A stretch of DNA of 64,000 nt from Segnochrobactrum spirostomi (GCF_009600605.1 NZ_VWNA01000001.1:4016501-4080500); one strand, 5' to 3'; numbered from the stretch's first letter, positions 24,895 to 36,320 are shown. Notes: a model not told the origin generated them from the letters alone. Numbers and translations: made by a program.

Positions 24895-26388
24895 TTATTT
24901 CGCCGGTAGAGCACCCTCTGCCGCATCCTCCTCGTCCGGATCGCGGCGGCGGGCCATCTCGGCGCCGGCATCGCGCGGCAGCCGGGCGAAGACGAACGGC
25001 GCCACGAGCGTGATCGCGCCGACGACACAGAAGCCGACCAGAAAGTCGCTCGCGAGGATGGTCTCGCCCGGCCGTGCCGCGCGCAGCGTTTCGAGCACCA
25101 GCGCGCCGACCGCGACGCCGGTCGAGAGCGAGACCTGCTGCACGACGCTCGAGAGGCTCGTCGCACGGCTCATCGCGGCGTGGCTGACCTCCGCATAGGC
25201 GACTGTGTTGAGGCAGGTGAATTGCAGCGAGCGCAGGAAGCCGCCGACGAGCAGCACCGTGATGATGACGGCCGAGGGGACGCCGAGCGCGAACAGGCCG
25301 GTCAGGAAGACGAAGCCGGCCGAGACGAAGCCGTTGAGGACGAGAAGCCGCTTGAAGCCGAAGCGGCGCACCAGCGGCGCGGCCGTGAGCTTCATCGTCA
25401 GCGCGCCGATCGCGGCGACGAAGGTGAGCGAACCGGACTGGAACGCCGTCATGCCGAGCCCGAGCTGGAGCATGAGCGGCAACAGGAACGGGATCGCCCC
25501 GATACCGACCCGGAACAGCGACCCGCCGGTGACGCTCGCCCGGAAGGTCGGCAGCCGAAAAAGCTTCAGATCGAGGATCGCGTGGGGTGTGCGCCGGGCA
25601 TGGCGGACATAAAGCAGCGTCGAGACGGAGCCGACCGCGACCAGAACGACCGCCACCTTGAGCGGGATCAGTTCCTGGCCGAGCACCGAGAGGCCGAACA
25701 CGAGCCCGGAGAGGCCGAGTCCCGAGAGAACGAAGCCGACCCGGTCGAAGCGTGGCCGGTCCGGGGCCATGATGTTCGGCACATAAAGCAGCGCCAGCGC
25801 GATGCCGAGAATGCCGACCGGCACGTTGATCCAGAAGATCCAGCGCCAGTGGAAATAGGTCGAGATGAAGCCGCCGAGCGGCGGTCCGATCAGCGGCCCG
25901 ATCAGCGCCGGCGTCGTCAGCCAGGCGATTAGGTCGACGATCTCGTGCTTCGGGGCGCTGCGCAACACCACGAGCCGGCCGACCGGCGTCATCATCGCTC
26001 CGCCGAGCCCTTGTAGAACCCGCGCCAGCACGAACCCTTCGAGCGAACTCGACAGCCCGCAGGCGATCGAGCCCGCGGTGAAGACGGCGATGGCGCTCGC
26101 GAACACCGTGCGGGCGCCGAAGCGGTCCGCCGCCCAGCCGCTGACGGGAATGAAGACGGCGAGGCTGAGGAGATAGGACGTGAAGGCGAGCTTGAGGGCG
26201 ATCGGGTCGGCAACGATGTCGCGGGCGATCGCGGGCAGCGACGTCGCGATCACCGACGAATCCATGTTCTCCATGAACAGGGCCGACGCCACGATGAGCG
26301 CCGTGAAGCGGGGCGAGACAGGACCAGAACGCATAACAGGGCCGCGGCGGGCGCCGCGCTCGGCGGCAAAGGTGAGGGTTCTAGCCAT
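24895..26388 (-). CDS. MFS multidrug exporter, DHA2 (14-TMS) type
   Basis: The 497-residue transporter fits the drug:H+ antiporter-2 family. ENMDSSVIATSLPAIARDI is the TM1 motif, GWAADRFGARTVF is loop 2-3 motif A, and IGPLIGPPLGGF is antiporter motif C. Length fits 14 membrane helices. It lies convergent to rlmE and divergent from guaB, a common neighbourhood in Hyphomicrobiales. An in-frame ATG 18 codons in (MRSGPVSPR) could be the true start. Substrate unknown. Confidence 0.87.
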   Translation of the reverse strand: MARTLTFAAERGARRGPVMRSGPVSPRFTALIVASALFMENMDSSVIATSLPAIARDIVADPIALKLAFTSYLLSLAVFIPVSGWAADRFGARTVFASAIAVFTAGSIACGLSSSLEGFVLARVLQGLGGAMMTPVGRLVVLRSAPKHEIVDLIAWLTTPALIGPLIGPPLGGFISTYFHWRWIFWINVPVGILGIALALLYVPNIMAPDRPRFDRVGFVLSGLGLSGLVFGLSVLGQELIPLKVAVVLVAVGSVSTLLYVRHARRTPHAILDLKLFRLPTFRASVTGGSLFRVGIGAIPFLLPLMLQLGLGMTAFQSGSLTFVAAIGALTMKLTAAPLVRRFGFKRLLVLNGFVSAGFVFLTGLFALGVPSAVIITVLLVGGFLRSLQFTCLNTVAYAEVSHAAMSRATSLSSVVQQVSLSTGVAVGALVLETLRAARPGETILASDFLVGFCVVGAITLVAPFVFARLPRDAGAEMARRRDPDEEDAAEGALPAK

Positions 26389-26493
26389 TGCAGCGAACCC
26401 GCGCGGGAATAAGGCGGGATTCGGCGGCCCGCGACCCGAAAGGAATTTTGCGCGAGACGAAACGCCGTGGTAAAGACCGGCGCCATCTTCACG

Positions 26494-26562
26494 GAGAGAG
26501 GCCGGCTGCCATTTTGCACCGGGTCGGGACCTTCCCCGACCCCGGCGACGGCTCTCTCAATT
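26494..26562 (+). promoter_or_regulatory. Structured leader upstream of guaB
   Basis: An outer stem (GAGAGAG-CCG at 26494-26504 with one bulge, pairing with CGGCTCTCTC at 26549-26558) encloses an inner perfect hairpin GGGTCGGG/CCCGACCC (26521-26528 and 26535-26542, six-base loop). AATTTT follows. The set lies 36 to 104 bases before the guaB start and could be an attenuator, a terminator of upstream transcription, or a regulatory leader. No known riboswitch is recognised. Confidence 0.45.
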
Positions 26563-26570
26563 TTCGTTGA

Positions 26571-28100
<1,530 letters not shown>

Positions 28101-28255
28101 GGACGGACAGGCGGGCGGGGATCCGCCGCCCGCCGTCGCCGGGCCTTCGCCGCCCGGTCCCATCAGCCGCACCGTCCGTTCGACGCGCCACCGCCCTTGA
28201 ACGACGGTGCCCCTCTCGCGTAGGAGCCTGCGACGAGACCGAAGACGAAGAGATT

Positions 28256-29581
28256 ATGACCCCAGCCGCACGCCTCGCCGCCGCCATCGAAGTGCTCGCC
28301 GATATCGAGGCGACGCGCCGTCCCGTGCAGGACGCGCTGAAGGCCTGGGGGCTCGCCCACCGCTTCGCCGGGTCCGGCGACCGCGTGGCGATCGGCAATC
28401 TCGTCTTCGACGCCCTGCGCAAGCGCGCCTCGCTCGCCTGGCGGATGGGCGCCGAGACGCCGCGCGCGCTCGTCCTCGGGGCGTTCCGCTTCGTCTGGGG
28501 TCGGCCGCTCGACGAGATCGAGCGCCGCCTCGCGCAGGATGCCCACGCGCCCGCCGCGCTGAGCGACGACGAGCGCCACCGGCTCGGCAGCGACGACGGG
28601 CTCGCCGATGCCCCCGATTGGGTCAAGGCCGACGTGCCCGAATGGCTCGCGCCCTCGCTCGCCCGCACCTTCGGCGATCGCTTCGTCGTCGAAGGCGCGG
28701 GCCTCGCCGGCCGCGCGCCCGTCGATCTCAGGGTCAACACGCTGAAGGCGACGCGCGACGAGGTCGTCGCCGCGCTCGCCGATCTCGATGCGGTGGCGAC
28801 GGCACTGTCGCCGATCGGCATCCGCGTGCCGGTCGGGGAGGGGCCAGCCAAGCCGCCCCACGTCCAGAGCGAGCTCGGCTTCGCCAAGGGTCATTTCGAG
28901 GTGCAGGACGAGGGCTCGCAGATCGCCGCGCTCGTCGCCGGCGCCAGGCCCGGCCAGCAGGTGCTCGACCTCTGCGCCGGCGCCGGCGGCAAGACGCTCG
29001 CCTTCGCCGCCGAGATGGACAATCGCGGCCAGCTCTACGCCTACGATTCCGACAAGCGGCGGTTCGGCGACATCGTCGAGCGGATCGACCGCGCCGGCGC
29101 CCGCAACATCCAGATCCGTCCGCCCGGCCGTACCGACCCGCTGACCGATCTCGAAGGCCGCATGGACCTCGTCGTCATCGATGCGCCCTGCACCGGCACC
29201 GGCACCTGGCGCCGCCGGCCGGACGCCAAGTGGCGGGTGACGGCGAACGCGCTCGAGATGCGTGTGCGCCAGCAGGACGAGGTGCTTGCGACCGCGACCC
29301 GCTTCGTGCGGCCCGGCGGGCGGCTCGTCTACGTGACCTGCTCGGTGCTGCCCGAGGAGAACGAGGCGCGCATCGCCGCCTTCCTCGACGCGCACCGTGA
29401 TTATGCCCTGACCGATCCGGCCGGCGCCTGGCTCGCCGGCCTCGGCACCGCGATGCCGGAGGCTTTCGCCGCTCCGGTCGCCGGCCACGGCCGCGCGCTG
29501 CGCCTCACCCCGGCCTCCGCGGGCACCGACGGCTTCTTCGTCGCCGTGCTCGAACGCCGGGCCCCGGAGAGCCGCCGATGA
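28256..29581 (+). CDS. RsmB/NOL1/NOP2-type RNA (cytosine-5)-methyltransferase
   Basis: The 441-residue protein has an N-terminal NusB-like helical part (to about residue 150), a PUA-like linker and a SAM Rossmann domain: motif [16 protein letters not shown], motif [19 protein letters not shown] and motif [15 protein letters not shown] with the two catalytic cysteines. Enzymes of this type place m5C in 16S rRNA. The start at 28256 follows a 155-base gap after guaB. Its stop overlaps the start of the next small gene by ATGA. Confidence 0.9.
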   Translation: MTPAARLAAAIEVLADIEATRRPVQDALKAWGLAHRFAGSGDRVAIGNLVFDALRKRASLAWRMGAETPRALVLGAFRFVWGRPLDEIERRLAQDAHAPAALSDDERHRLGSDDGLADAPDWVKADVPEWLAPSLARTFGDRFVVEGAGLAGRAPVDLRVNTLKATRDEVVAALADLDAVATALSPIGIRVPVGEGPAKPPHVQSELGFAKGHFEVQDEGSQIAALVAGARPGQQVLDLCAGAGGKTLAFAAEMDNRGQLYAYDSDKRRFGDIVERIDRAGARNIQIRPPGRTDPLTDLEGRMDLVVIDAPCTGTGTWRRRPDAKWRVTANALEMRVRQQDEVLATATRFVRPGGRLVYVTCSVLPEENEARIAAFLDAHRDYALTDPAGAWLAGLGTAMPEAFAAPVAGHGRALRLTPASAGTDGFFVAVLERRAPESRR

Positions 29582-29880
29582 TCCGCCGCTGGGCCGGACA
29601 TTTCGGGCTTCTCGTTCTCGCCGTCTTCCTCGGCGTGGTGCTCTATTGGGGCCTCTACGTCTTCGCCTTCCGCACGCCCTACGATCCCGTGGGCATGCGC
29701 ATCACCCGCTTCATCCCGGACCCGCCGCGCCTCTATGTGTGCGAGTTCCTGAACTGGCGTCACGGCGAGATCCCGCCGCCGTTCGGATGCGAGCGGCACT
29801 GGAAATATGCCATTCCGCGGAACCTGCCGGAGTCCGAGACGATGACGCCGCCGGCCGCGCCGAAACAACAGGGGACCTGA
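29578..29880 (+). CDS. Small single-pass membrane protein, unknown function
   Basis: The 100-residue protein begins with a membrane helix (about residues 9-31: [20 protein letters not shown]) and continues as a polar domain with a Cys pair ([12 protein letters not shown] and PPFGCERHW) that could form a disulfide if periplasmic. It is translationally coupled to the methyltransferase gene (ATGA) and ends five bases before guaA. I do not recognise the family; the conserved-looking Cys-Trp core argues for a real protein. Confidence 0.72.
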   Translation: MIRRWAGHFGLLVLAVFLGVVLYWGLYVFAFRTPYDPVGMRITRFIPDPPRLYVCEFLNWRHGEIPPPFGCERHWKYAIPRNLPESETMTPPAAPKQQGT

Positions 29881-29885
29881 GCACC

Positions 29886-31436
29886 ATGAGCCGCGAGCGC
29901 GTTCTGATCGTCGATTTCGGAAGCCAGGTGACGCAGCTCATCGCACGCCGCGTCCGCGAGACCGGCGTCTATTCCGAGGTGGTGCCGTTCCAGAAGGCCG
30001 AGGAGGCGTTCCGCGCCAATCCGCCGGCAGCGGTGATTCTGTCCGGCGGGCCGGCCTCGGTGCCCGACGGCGACAGCCCGCGGGCGCCGCAGATCGTGTT
30101 CGAATCCGGCCTGCCGGTGCTCGGCATCTGCTACGGCCAGATGACGATGGCCGAGCAGCTCGGCGGCACCGTCGAAAGCGGCCATCACCGCGAGTTCGGC
30201 CGCGCCGAGGTGTCGGTGAAGAAGCCCTCCGCGCTGTTCGACGGCATCTGGAGCGAGGGCAGCGCCTACACCGTGTGGATGAGCCACGGCGACCGCATCA
30301 CCGCGCTGCCGCCGGGCTTCGAGGTGAAAGGCGCCTCCGAGAACGCCCCGTTCGCCGTCATCGAGGACGAGGCGCGCCGCTTCTACGGCCTGATGTTCCA
30401 CCCGGAAGTGGTGCACACCCCGGACGGCGCCAAGCTCATCCAGAACTTCGTGCACAAGGTCGCCGGCATTCCGAGCGGCTGGAGCATGGGCGCCTATCGC
30501 CAGGACGCCATCGCCCGCATCCGCGCCCAGGTCGGCAAGGGCCGGGTGGTGTGCGGCCTCTCCGGCGGCGTCGATTCCGCCGTCGCCGCCGTGCTGATCC
30601 ACGAGGCGATCGGCGACCAGCTCACCTGCATCTTCGTCGATCACGGCCTGATGCGCGCCGGCGAGGCGGACGAGGTCGTCAGCCTGTTCCGCGGCCACTA
30701 CAACATTCCGCTCGTCCACGTCGACGCGGCCGACACCTTCCTCGGCGCACTCGAGGGCGTCACCGATCCGGAGGTCAAGCGCAAGACCATCGGCCGCCTC
30801 TTCATCGAGGTGTTCGAGGAGGAGGCCCGCAAGATCGGCGACGTGGGCTTCCTCGCGCAAGGAACGCTTTATCCGGACGTGATCGAGTCCGTCTCCTTCG
30901 CCGGCGGCCCGTCGGTCACCATCAAGTCGCACCACAATGTGGGCGGCCTTCCCGAGCGGATGAACCTCAAGCTCGTCGAACCCTTGCGCGAGCTCTTCAA
31001 GGACGAGGTCCGTGCCCTCGGCCGCGAGCTCGGCCTGCCGGAAGCCTTCGTCGGCCGCCACCCGTTCCCCGGCCCCGGCCTCGCCATCCGCTGCCCCGGC
31101 GAGATCACCGCCGAGAAGCTGACGGCGCTGCGCCAGGCCGACACGATCTATCTCGAGGAGATCCGCAAGGCGGGCCTCTACGACACCATCTGGCAGGCCT
31201 TCGCGGTGATCCTGCCGGTGCAGACGGTGGGCGTGATGGGCGACGGCCGCACCTACGAACGCGTCTGCGCCCTGCGCGCCGTCACCTCGATCGACGGCAT
31301 GACGGCCGACTTCTACCCCTTCGACATGGCCTTCATCGGCCGCGTGGCGAACCGCATCATCAACGAAGTCCGCGGCATCAACCGCGTCGTCTACGACGTG
31401 ACGAGCAAGCCCCCGGGCACGATCGAGTGGGAGTGA
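29886..31436 (+). CDS. guaA: GMP synthase (glutamine-hydrolysing)
   Basis: The 516-residue bifunctional enzyme aminates XMP to GMP. The N-terminal class I glutaminase has nucleophile Cys in LGICYGQMT and the His/Glu pair in [11 protein letters not shown]. The ATP pyrophosphatase domain has the PP-loop [12 protein letters not shown], and the C-terminal dimerisation domain ends KPPGTIEWE as is usual. It completes the guaB-guaA guanine branch in this operon-like stretch. Confidence 0.97.
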   Translation: MSRERVLIVDFGSQVTQLIARRVRETGVYSEVVPFQKAEEAFRANPPAAVILSGGPASVPDGDSPRAPQIVFESGLPVLGICYGQMTMAEQLGGTVESGHHREFGRAEVSVKKPSALFDGIWSEGSAYTVWMSHGDRITALPPGFEVKGASENAPFAVIEDEARRFYGLMFHPEVVHTPDGAKLIQNFVHKVAGIPSGWSMGAYRQDAIARIRAQVGKGRVVCGLSGGVDSAVAAVLIHEAIGDQLTCIFVDHGLMRAGEADEVVSLFRGHYNIPLVHVDAADTFLGALEGVTDPEVKRKTIGRLFIEVFEEEARKIGDVGFLAQGTLYPDVIESVSFAGGPSVTIKSHHNVGGLPERMNLKLVEPLRELFKDEVRALGRELGLPEAFVGRHPFPGPGLAIRCPGEITAEKLTALRQADTIYLEEIRKAGLYDTIWQAFAVILPVQTVGVMGDGRTYERVCALRAVTSIDGMTADFYPFDMAFIGRVANRIINEVRGINRVVYDVTSKPPGTIEWE

Positions 31437-31689
31437 GGGCGATCCTCGGGTGCGATCGGATGGCAGAAGACGCTCGATCGTAGGTCATCGATAGCAGTCG
31501 ATAAATTCCAGGCCACCCGGAGATCTGCTGCGCTGTCGGGCGTCTCGCCGTTCTTCGAGCAGCGCCCATACGGCGTCAGGGCGCCTCCAGCCTACGCAAT
31601 TTGGGGCCATTCAATTATCGGCCGCGCGCTTACCGCGAGAGGCTCGCGCGCGGTCAGGTCTCGGAATCGATCACACGATCGCAGATCGA
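31437..31689. other. Intergenic region between guaA and reductase gene
   Basis: The 253 bases lie between convergent genes. I see no strong terminator hairpin with a T tract and no coding signal. The composition shifts here from very GC-rich core genes to the cassette region. Confidence 0.4.
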
Positions 31690-32292
31690 TTACTGCTCCT
31701 TCTTGAACAGATCCTGGAAGAAGAGTTGGCCCCACGTGCGGCCGCGGGCGTGCACCAGCGCGCCACCCTCGTTGAGTTTTCCCAGCTTAACGGGTGCGAA
31801 CCCAAGTTGTTTGGCCAGGGCCGCGACGGGAGCGACCGCGTCCTCGTCGTCGCTCGACAGAAAGACCACCCGGTGGCCACCCTCGACGACCGGATCGGCA
31901 GCCAAGGTGGCTGCGACCAGGTGATTGAACCCCTTCACGAATTTGGCCCCGTTGAACGACTTCGCAACGAAGGCGGAAGATGGCAGGCCGTCGAACTCTT
32001 CCGGGACCGGAAAGGCGTTCATCGCGTCGATGATCGTCTTGCCGTCCCACTTCGGCAGGGCCTTCGCAACCGCGCGATGTTCCCCAAATGGGACAGCCAA
32101 GATGATCGTATCGGCCTCGAGTGCATCCCGCAGCGACGTGGCAACGACCATGGGTCCAATCTCCCGAGCCTGCGGCGCCAGCGCCTCGGCCGGCCGCCGG
32201 CTCGCGACGGCCACCTCGATGTTCTTCCGGGCGAAGGCGTGGGCGAGGGCCTGGCCGATCTTGCCGAATCCAATAATTGCGTAGCTCATCAT
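31690..32292 (-). CDS. NADPH-dependent F420-reductase-like Rossmann protein
   Basis: The 200-residue protein contains one Rossmann domain (MSYAIIGFGKIGQALAHAF; ASRRP after strand 2 suggests NADP) and the family features VPFGEHRAVAKALPKWDGKTIIDAMN and FVKGFNHLVAATL. It resembles the small NADP-binding proteins named for F420H2:NADP oxidoreductase; many work on other acceptors. Two adjacent ATGs (32292, 32289) follow GGAG; the second has better spacing. It is downstream of an SDR gene and mirrors the pair at 35562-36967. Confidence 0.82.
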   Translation of the reverse strand: MMSYAIIGFGKIGQALAHAFARKNIEVAVASRRPAEALAPQAREIGPMVVATSLRDALEADTIILAVPFGEHRAVAKALPKWDGKTIIDAMNAFPVPEEFDGLPSSAFVAKSFNGAKFVKGFNHLVAATLAADPVVEGGHRVVFLSSDDEDAVAPVAALAKQLGFAPVKLGKLNEGGALVHARGRTWGQLFFQDLFKKEQ

Positions 32293-32408
32293 GCTTCTCC
32301 GATGTTGTGTTGGCTTGATTGCGCAGGCCTTCAACGGCACGGGGCGATCCGTTCGCGTGTGGCGACCTTGCTGCCGCCGTCAGCCACGCGCCGCGATGCG
32401 CCGCGACT

Positions 32409-33143
32409 TCAGATCGCCGAGAAGCCGCCGTCGACAGACAACTCCACCCCGTTCACGAAGCTTGAATCGTCTGAGGCAAGAAACAGCGCGACTGCCGCAA
32501 TTTCCTCAGGACGACCCATCGTTCCCCGCGGGATCAGGGACTCGAACATCCGCTTCGCTTCCTCGGTGAGAACCTGGTCCTGCATCGGTGTGGCGATCGG
32601 CCCCGGGCTCAGCACGTTCACCCTGATGTTGCGGCCCTTCAACTCGTTGAGCCACGTGCGGGCGAAGGATCGCAGCGCCGCCTTGCTTGCCGCATAGACG
32701 GAGTAGCCGGGAAAACCTTTTACGGAGGCAACCGACCCGGTCATGAAGATCGATCCTCCATCCCTGAACAGCGGCAACGCCTTCTGAACTGTAAACAGCG
32801 TGCCACGCGTATTCAGGTTGAAGGCAGCGTCGAAATGCTGTTCGGTAATCGCGCCGAGTGGGACGGCCTCGCCCGTGCCGGCGCTTGCGTACAGCACGTC
32901 GATCCCGCCCTTCTCCCGTTTAACCGTGTCGAACAGACGGTCGAGGTCGTCGAGATTGGCCGCGTCGCCGCGCACGCCGGTCACGTTCCGGCCAATGAGC
33001 TTGATGGCCTCGTCGAGCGCCTCCTGCCTTCGGCCCGTGATGAAGACGTAGGCGCCTTCCTCAACGAACCGCTTGGCGCTCGCCAGCGCCATGCCGCTCG
33101 ATCCACCGGTGATGACGGCAATCTTACCCTCAAGCTTTCCCAT
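32409..33143 (-). CDS. Short-chain dehydrogenase/reductase
   Basis: The 244-residue classical SDR shows TGGSSGMALASA (the third Gly of the cofactor motif is Ala), GRRQE after strand 2, ASAGTGEA in place of NNAG, and the catalytic SVYAASKAALRSF. The C-terminus VDGGFSAI is typical. It is divergent from a LysR gene with a nested palindrome in the gap and is followed by the F420-reductase-like gene, probably in one operon. Confidence 0.87.
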   Translation of the reverse strand: MGKLEGKIAVITGGSSGMALASAKRFVEEGAYVFITGRRQEALDEAIKLIGRNVTGVRGDAANLDDLDRLFDTVKREKGGIDVLYASAGTGEAVPLGAITEQHFDAAFNLNTRGTLFTVQKALPLFRDGGSIFMTGSVASVKGFPGYSVYAASKAALRSFARTWLNELKGRNIRVNVLSPGPIATPMQDQVLTEEAKRMFESLIPRGTMGRPEEIAAVALFLASDDSSFVNGVELSVDGGFSAI

Positions 33144-33155
33144 GACTTCTCAAAT

Positions 33156-33201
33156 CCCATCTTGGTTGTTCAGGGGACGTCCCTAAGACCCGCAAGATGG
33201 G
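33156..33201. promoter_or_regulatory. Nested palindromic operator between SDR and LysR genes
   Basis: CCCATCTTG (33156-33164) and CAAGATGGG (33193-33201) are perfect inverted copies. The palindrome GGGACGTCCC (33174-33183) sits exactly at their common centre. The element begins 13 bases upstream of the SDR start, in the divergent gap shared with the LysR gene. Confidence 0.6.
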
Positions 33202-33412
33202 TCCGCCAAAGCCCGGCATTGAGTGCGGAAGCGCGCACATCGGTGGTGCGAAAACGATCCGGATGGGCCAGTGTCACTAGCCGTGATTGTCGGTGTCCGT
33301 CGTTCGGAAGGGGGCCTCGTTTGTCGAGGCGTGCTCCGGTGAACGCCGTGCGGCGACCAACGTGTAAGATACGGACTTTGGAAAGGCGCACCGTGCGGTG
33401 CGGGATCGCACC

Positions 33413-34309
33413 ATGATCGACTGGGACAACATTCGCTACTTTCTCGCGGTCGCGCGCAGAGGCTCGGTGCGGGCTGCCGCCGAGGGGCTCGGTGTGAACC
33501 ACTCGACCGTGCTGCGACGTATCGCTCAGCTCGAGGAGCGGCTCGGCACGCAGATGTTCGAAAAGCTTCCCGCGGGCTACCGCCTGACGGCGGCAGGCGA
33601 GGAGGTTCTCGATCTCGCGAGCCAGATGGAAGCGTCGTCGCACCAGCTTGAGACGCGCGTCTTTGGGCGCGACCGGAGCGTGCGCGGACTTCTGCGGGTG
33701 ACGTTGACCCCGATCCTCGCGACACACCTGTTGATGCCGGACTTCGCCGAGTTCGCGGGTCTGCATCCAGACATCGAGATGGAAATCCTGTCCGCCGGCC
33801 AACTGGCAAATCTGACCAACCGGGAGGCCGATGTCGCGATCCGCGTCGTCTACGACCGCAAAACCCTGCCGCTCAATCTTCACGGCGTGAAGGGACCGGA
33901 GTTGTTCGGCGGTGTCTACATATCCCGCGATCGACTGGCCGCCTGGCGCGCGGGCGCGCCTGATCCGATCCGGTGGATCGTCATCAGCACGCATGGCATT
34001 CCGGAGTGGGCCAGCGAGGGTGAGCTTCGCGCCACGGGGGTTCCGTTCAGGACCACGGACGCCGCGGCGGAGGTCGCTGCAGTGCGGCAAGGATTGGGGA
34101 TCACGACGCTGCCGTGCTTCGTCGGCGATGCGGACCCCCTCCTGGTCAGGGTGCCGGGCACCGACCTGCACATGTACGGAACGCTCTGGGTTCTCACGCA
34201 AGGGGAGACACGCAAGACGAAACGCGTGCGCCTCTTCACCGAGTTCATATCCGGCAGGCTCGCCGCTTACGGTCCGTGTCTCGCGGGGCTGCCGATATCG
34301 CACGACTGA
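33413..34309 (+). CDS. LysR family transcriptional regulator
   Basis: The 298-residue regulator has an N-terminal helix-turn-helix (YFLAVARRGSVRAAAEGLGVNHSTVLRRIAQLEERLG) and a substrate-binding-like effector domain. The ATG at 33413 (MIDWDNIRYF) is preferred over a GTG at 33398. It is divergent from the SDR/reductase pair, which it probably controls. Confidence 0.88.
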   Translation: MIDWDNIRYFLAVARRGSVRAAAEGLGVNHSTVLRRIAQLEERLGTQMFEKLPAGYRLTAAGEEVLDLASQMEASSHQLETRVFGRDRSVRGLLRVTLTPILATHLLMPDFAEFAGLHPDIEMEILSAGQLANLTNREADVAIRVVYDRKTLPLNLHGVKGPELFGGVYISRDRLAAWRAGAPDPIRWIVISTHGIPEWASEGELRATGVPFRTTDAAAEVAAVRQGLGITTLPCFVGDADPLLVRVPGTDLHMYGTLWVLTQGETRKTKRVRLFTEFISGRLAAYGPCLAGLPISHD

Positions 34310-34523
34310 GGCCCGGCCGGTCGGTCCTCATCGAACGAAGACGAAACGCCCTCGGTCGTGGACCCCCCACACGATCCCCTCGAAGGGCGTGACGCCATCA
34401 TCGACACGCGCCCACTGTCGACACGCGCCCACGGAGATCAACCCGATCGGTGTTGCGCCACTTCAGGCTCGCCTCGATCGTCAAATCGTGGCGGTCGGCA
34501 TAATAAAATATCCTATTTCGGCG
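34310..34523. other. Gap between convergent LysR genes
   Basis: The 214 bases hold a 15-base direct repeat (34401-34415 and 34418-34432) and an AT-rich patch near 34500. It may mark the junction where two similar regulator cassettes were joined. No gene seen. Confidence 0.4.
34401..34432. repeat. 15-base direct repeat
   Basis: TCGACACGCGCCCAC occurs at 34401 and 34418 with two bases between copies. The repeat lies between two convergent LysR genes. Could be slippage product, junction scar or binding site. Confidence 0.7.
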
Positions 34524-35453
34524 TCAGCCCAGACTCCCTGCAAATCGCTCCGCAAGACGGCGTTGTTTGAAGGCATCGACGATATAGTCGATGAATGCGC
34601 GGGTTTTGCCAGGCAGCAATGTCCGCGACGCGAAATAAATCGAGATGGCTCCCGCATCGGCATACCATCGGGGCGCCACGCGAATGAGGGCTCCGCTTTC
34701 AAGATCGTCGATGACATCCGGCACCGCCAGCATCGCGACGCCCAGGCCCAACAAAGCCGATCGTCGCATCGCTGCCGGATCGTTGAAGACGAAGACCTCC
34801 CTGAGCGGCGCGGGAATTTGCTCACCGGCTGCGTCGCGCATGGTCCAGTGCCGTATCCGCCCTGATTGCAGGGAGCGCATGACGATGCCGTCCAGCTCAG
34901 CCAGATCCGCCGGACCCGCGGGGAGTTTGCGTCCCGCCAGATAGGCAGGCGATGACACCGCAATGATATGGGCTGGGGCGAGAGTGCGCGCTACCACGCC
35001 AGGCGACAGGTCGAAGCCACCGCCAATTGCTGCATCATAGCCTTCGGCGATGATATCGACCTGCCTGTTCTCAAAATGCCACTCGGGACGGACGCCGCGA
35101 TAGCGCGCGATGAAGGCGGGCAGGAGCGGCAGGATGTGCATGGTGCCAAAGGTCGGGGCCAGACTCACCTTGAGGACGCCCGTAGGCTCGCCGCCCCCGT
35201 TTGCCGCGCCGGCAATCGCCGCCTGTATGTCGCTCAGGCTCCCCGAGATTGCGTTCCGGAACGCCTCGCCAGCTTCCGTCAGGGTCAGCTTGCGGGTGGA
35301 GCGGTGGAAGAGGCGAACGCCCAGGTTGCGCTCCAGCATGGCGACATTGCGGCTGACCGCTGCCGGGGTGAGCGCGAGACGGCGGGCCGCTTCTGAAAAG
35401 CTGCCATGGTCGGCGCTGCGTACGAAGGATTCCAGATTGGCCAGGGTCTCCAT
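34524..35453 (-). CDS. LysR family transcriptional regulator
   Basis: The 309-residue protein begins METLANLESFVRSADHGSFSEAARRLALTPAAVSRNVAMLERNLG, the typical DNA-binding helices, followed by the effector domain (GVLKVSLAPTFGTMHILPLLPAF). It is divergent from an SDR gene across 108 bases that contain a LysR-like dyad, and probably regulates the SDR/reductase/NTF2-like operon. Confidence 0.89.
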   Translation of the reverse strand: METLANLESFVRSADHGSFSEAARRLALTPAAVSRNVAMLERNLGVRLFHRSTRKLTLTEAGEAFRNAISGSLSDIQAAIAGAANGGGEPTGVLKVSLAPTFGTMHILPLLPAFIARYRGVRPEWHFENRQVDIIAEGYDAAIGGGFDLSPGVVARTLAPAHIIAVSSPAYLAGRKLPAGPADLAELDGIVMRSLQSGRIRHWTMRDAAGEQIPAPLREVFVFNDPAAMRRSALLGLGVAMLAVPDVIDDLESGALIRVAPRWYADAGAISIYFASRTLLPGKTRAFIDYIVDAFKQRRLAERFAGSLG

Positions 35454-35461
35454 AGCCAGAT

Positions 35462-35480
35462 CTTCAACGATCCATTGAAG
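35462..35480. promoter_or_regulatory. LysR-type dyad upstream of SDR operon
   Basis: CTTCAA and TTGAAG are perfect inverted copies separated by seven bases, nine bases upstream of the LysR start and about 80 upstream of the SDR. The spacing matches LysR-type activation sites (T-N11-A style). Confidence 0.55.
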
Positions 35481-35561
35481 CCGATGCAAGCCAAATACGT
35501 CTAATAAGAGATAATCGCTTGGACCACATTCGCTTCACCAAACACGGATGGAGCGAAGAGA

Positions 35562-36320
35562 ATGACGACCCATTTCCAGCCCCTGATCGGCAAGGTGGCT
35601 CTGGTCACCGGCGGCACCCGCGGCATAGGTGCAGCCATTGTCCGGCGCCTTTCCCGCGATGGCGCTGATGTAGTGTTCAGCTACACCGCCTCGGCCGATC
35701 AGGCCGCCGCCATGGTGCAGGACATAGAGGCGCTGGGTCGCCGCGCCCTTGCCATCCGCGCCGACCAGGCCGTCCCAGATCAAGTCACAGCGCTTGTGCA
35801 GCATGCGCATGCCGCTTTTGGTCGCCTCGACATTCTCATCAATTCGGCCGGCGTCTTCGTGACCGGACGGGTCGACGATGCCGAGGCTGACCTTGCGGCG
35901 TTCGACCGTCAGATCGCGGTCAATGTGAAGGGCGTCGTGACGGCGGTCCGGGCAGCCGTGCCACTGCTCAGCGATGGCGGGCGGATCGTCTCGATCGGCA
36001 CGACCGGGGCGGTCCACGTCCCCTTCGCCGGGGCGGCGGATTACATCGCAACGAAGGCGGCAGTGGCAGCATATAGCCGTGGCTGGGCCCGCGACCTTGG
36101 CCCGCGCGGCATCACTGTCAACGTGGTTCAGCCTGGCGCGATCAACACCGACATGAACCCGGAAACCGGCGACTTCGCGGCCTTGCTGAGCGGTCTCGCC
36201 GCTTTGGGCCGCTATGGCCAGCCGGAGGACATCGCCAATGCCGTCGCGTTCCTGGCCGGACCGGACGCCAGCTATATCACCGGCGCGACGCTCAACGTCG
36301 ATGGCGGCCAACTCGCCTGA
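35562..36320 (+). CDS. Short-chain dehydrogenase/reductase
   Basis: The 252-residue classical SDR has VTGGTRGIGAAIVRRL, INSAGVFVTG, the catalytic Ser in IVSIGTTGAV and YIATKAAVAAYSRG, and the C-terminal VDGGQLA. It resembles FabG-like reductases. First gene of a probable operon with an F420-reductase-like gene (45 bases on) and an NTF2-like gene. Confidence 0.88.
   Translation: MTTHFQPLIGKVALVTGGTRGIGAAIVRRLSRDGADVVFSYTASADQAAAMVQDIEALGRRALAIRADQAVPDQVTALVQHAHAAFGRLDILINSAGVFVTGRVDDAEADLAAFDRQIAVNVKGVVTAVRAAVPLLSDGGRIVSIGTTGAVHVPFAGAADYIATKAAVAAYSRGWARDLGPRGITVNVVQPGAINTDMNPETGDFAALLSGLAALGRYGQPEDIANAVAFLAGPDASYITGATLNVDGGQLA

Noticed and set aside
26389-26493. Known purine riboswitch before guaB
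   Set aside because: The leader has stems but none of the conserved junction sequence of purine or PRPP/ppGpp riboswitches that I can recognise.
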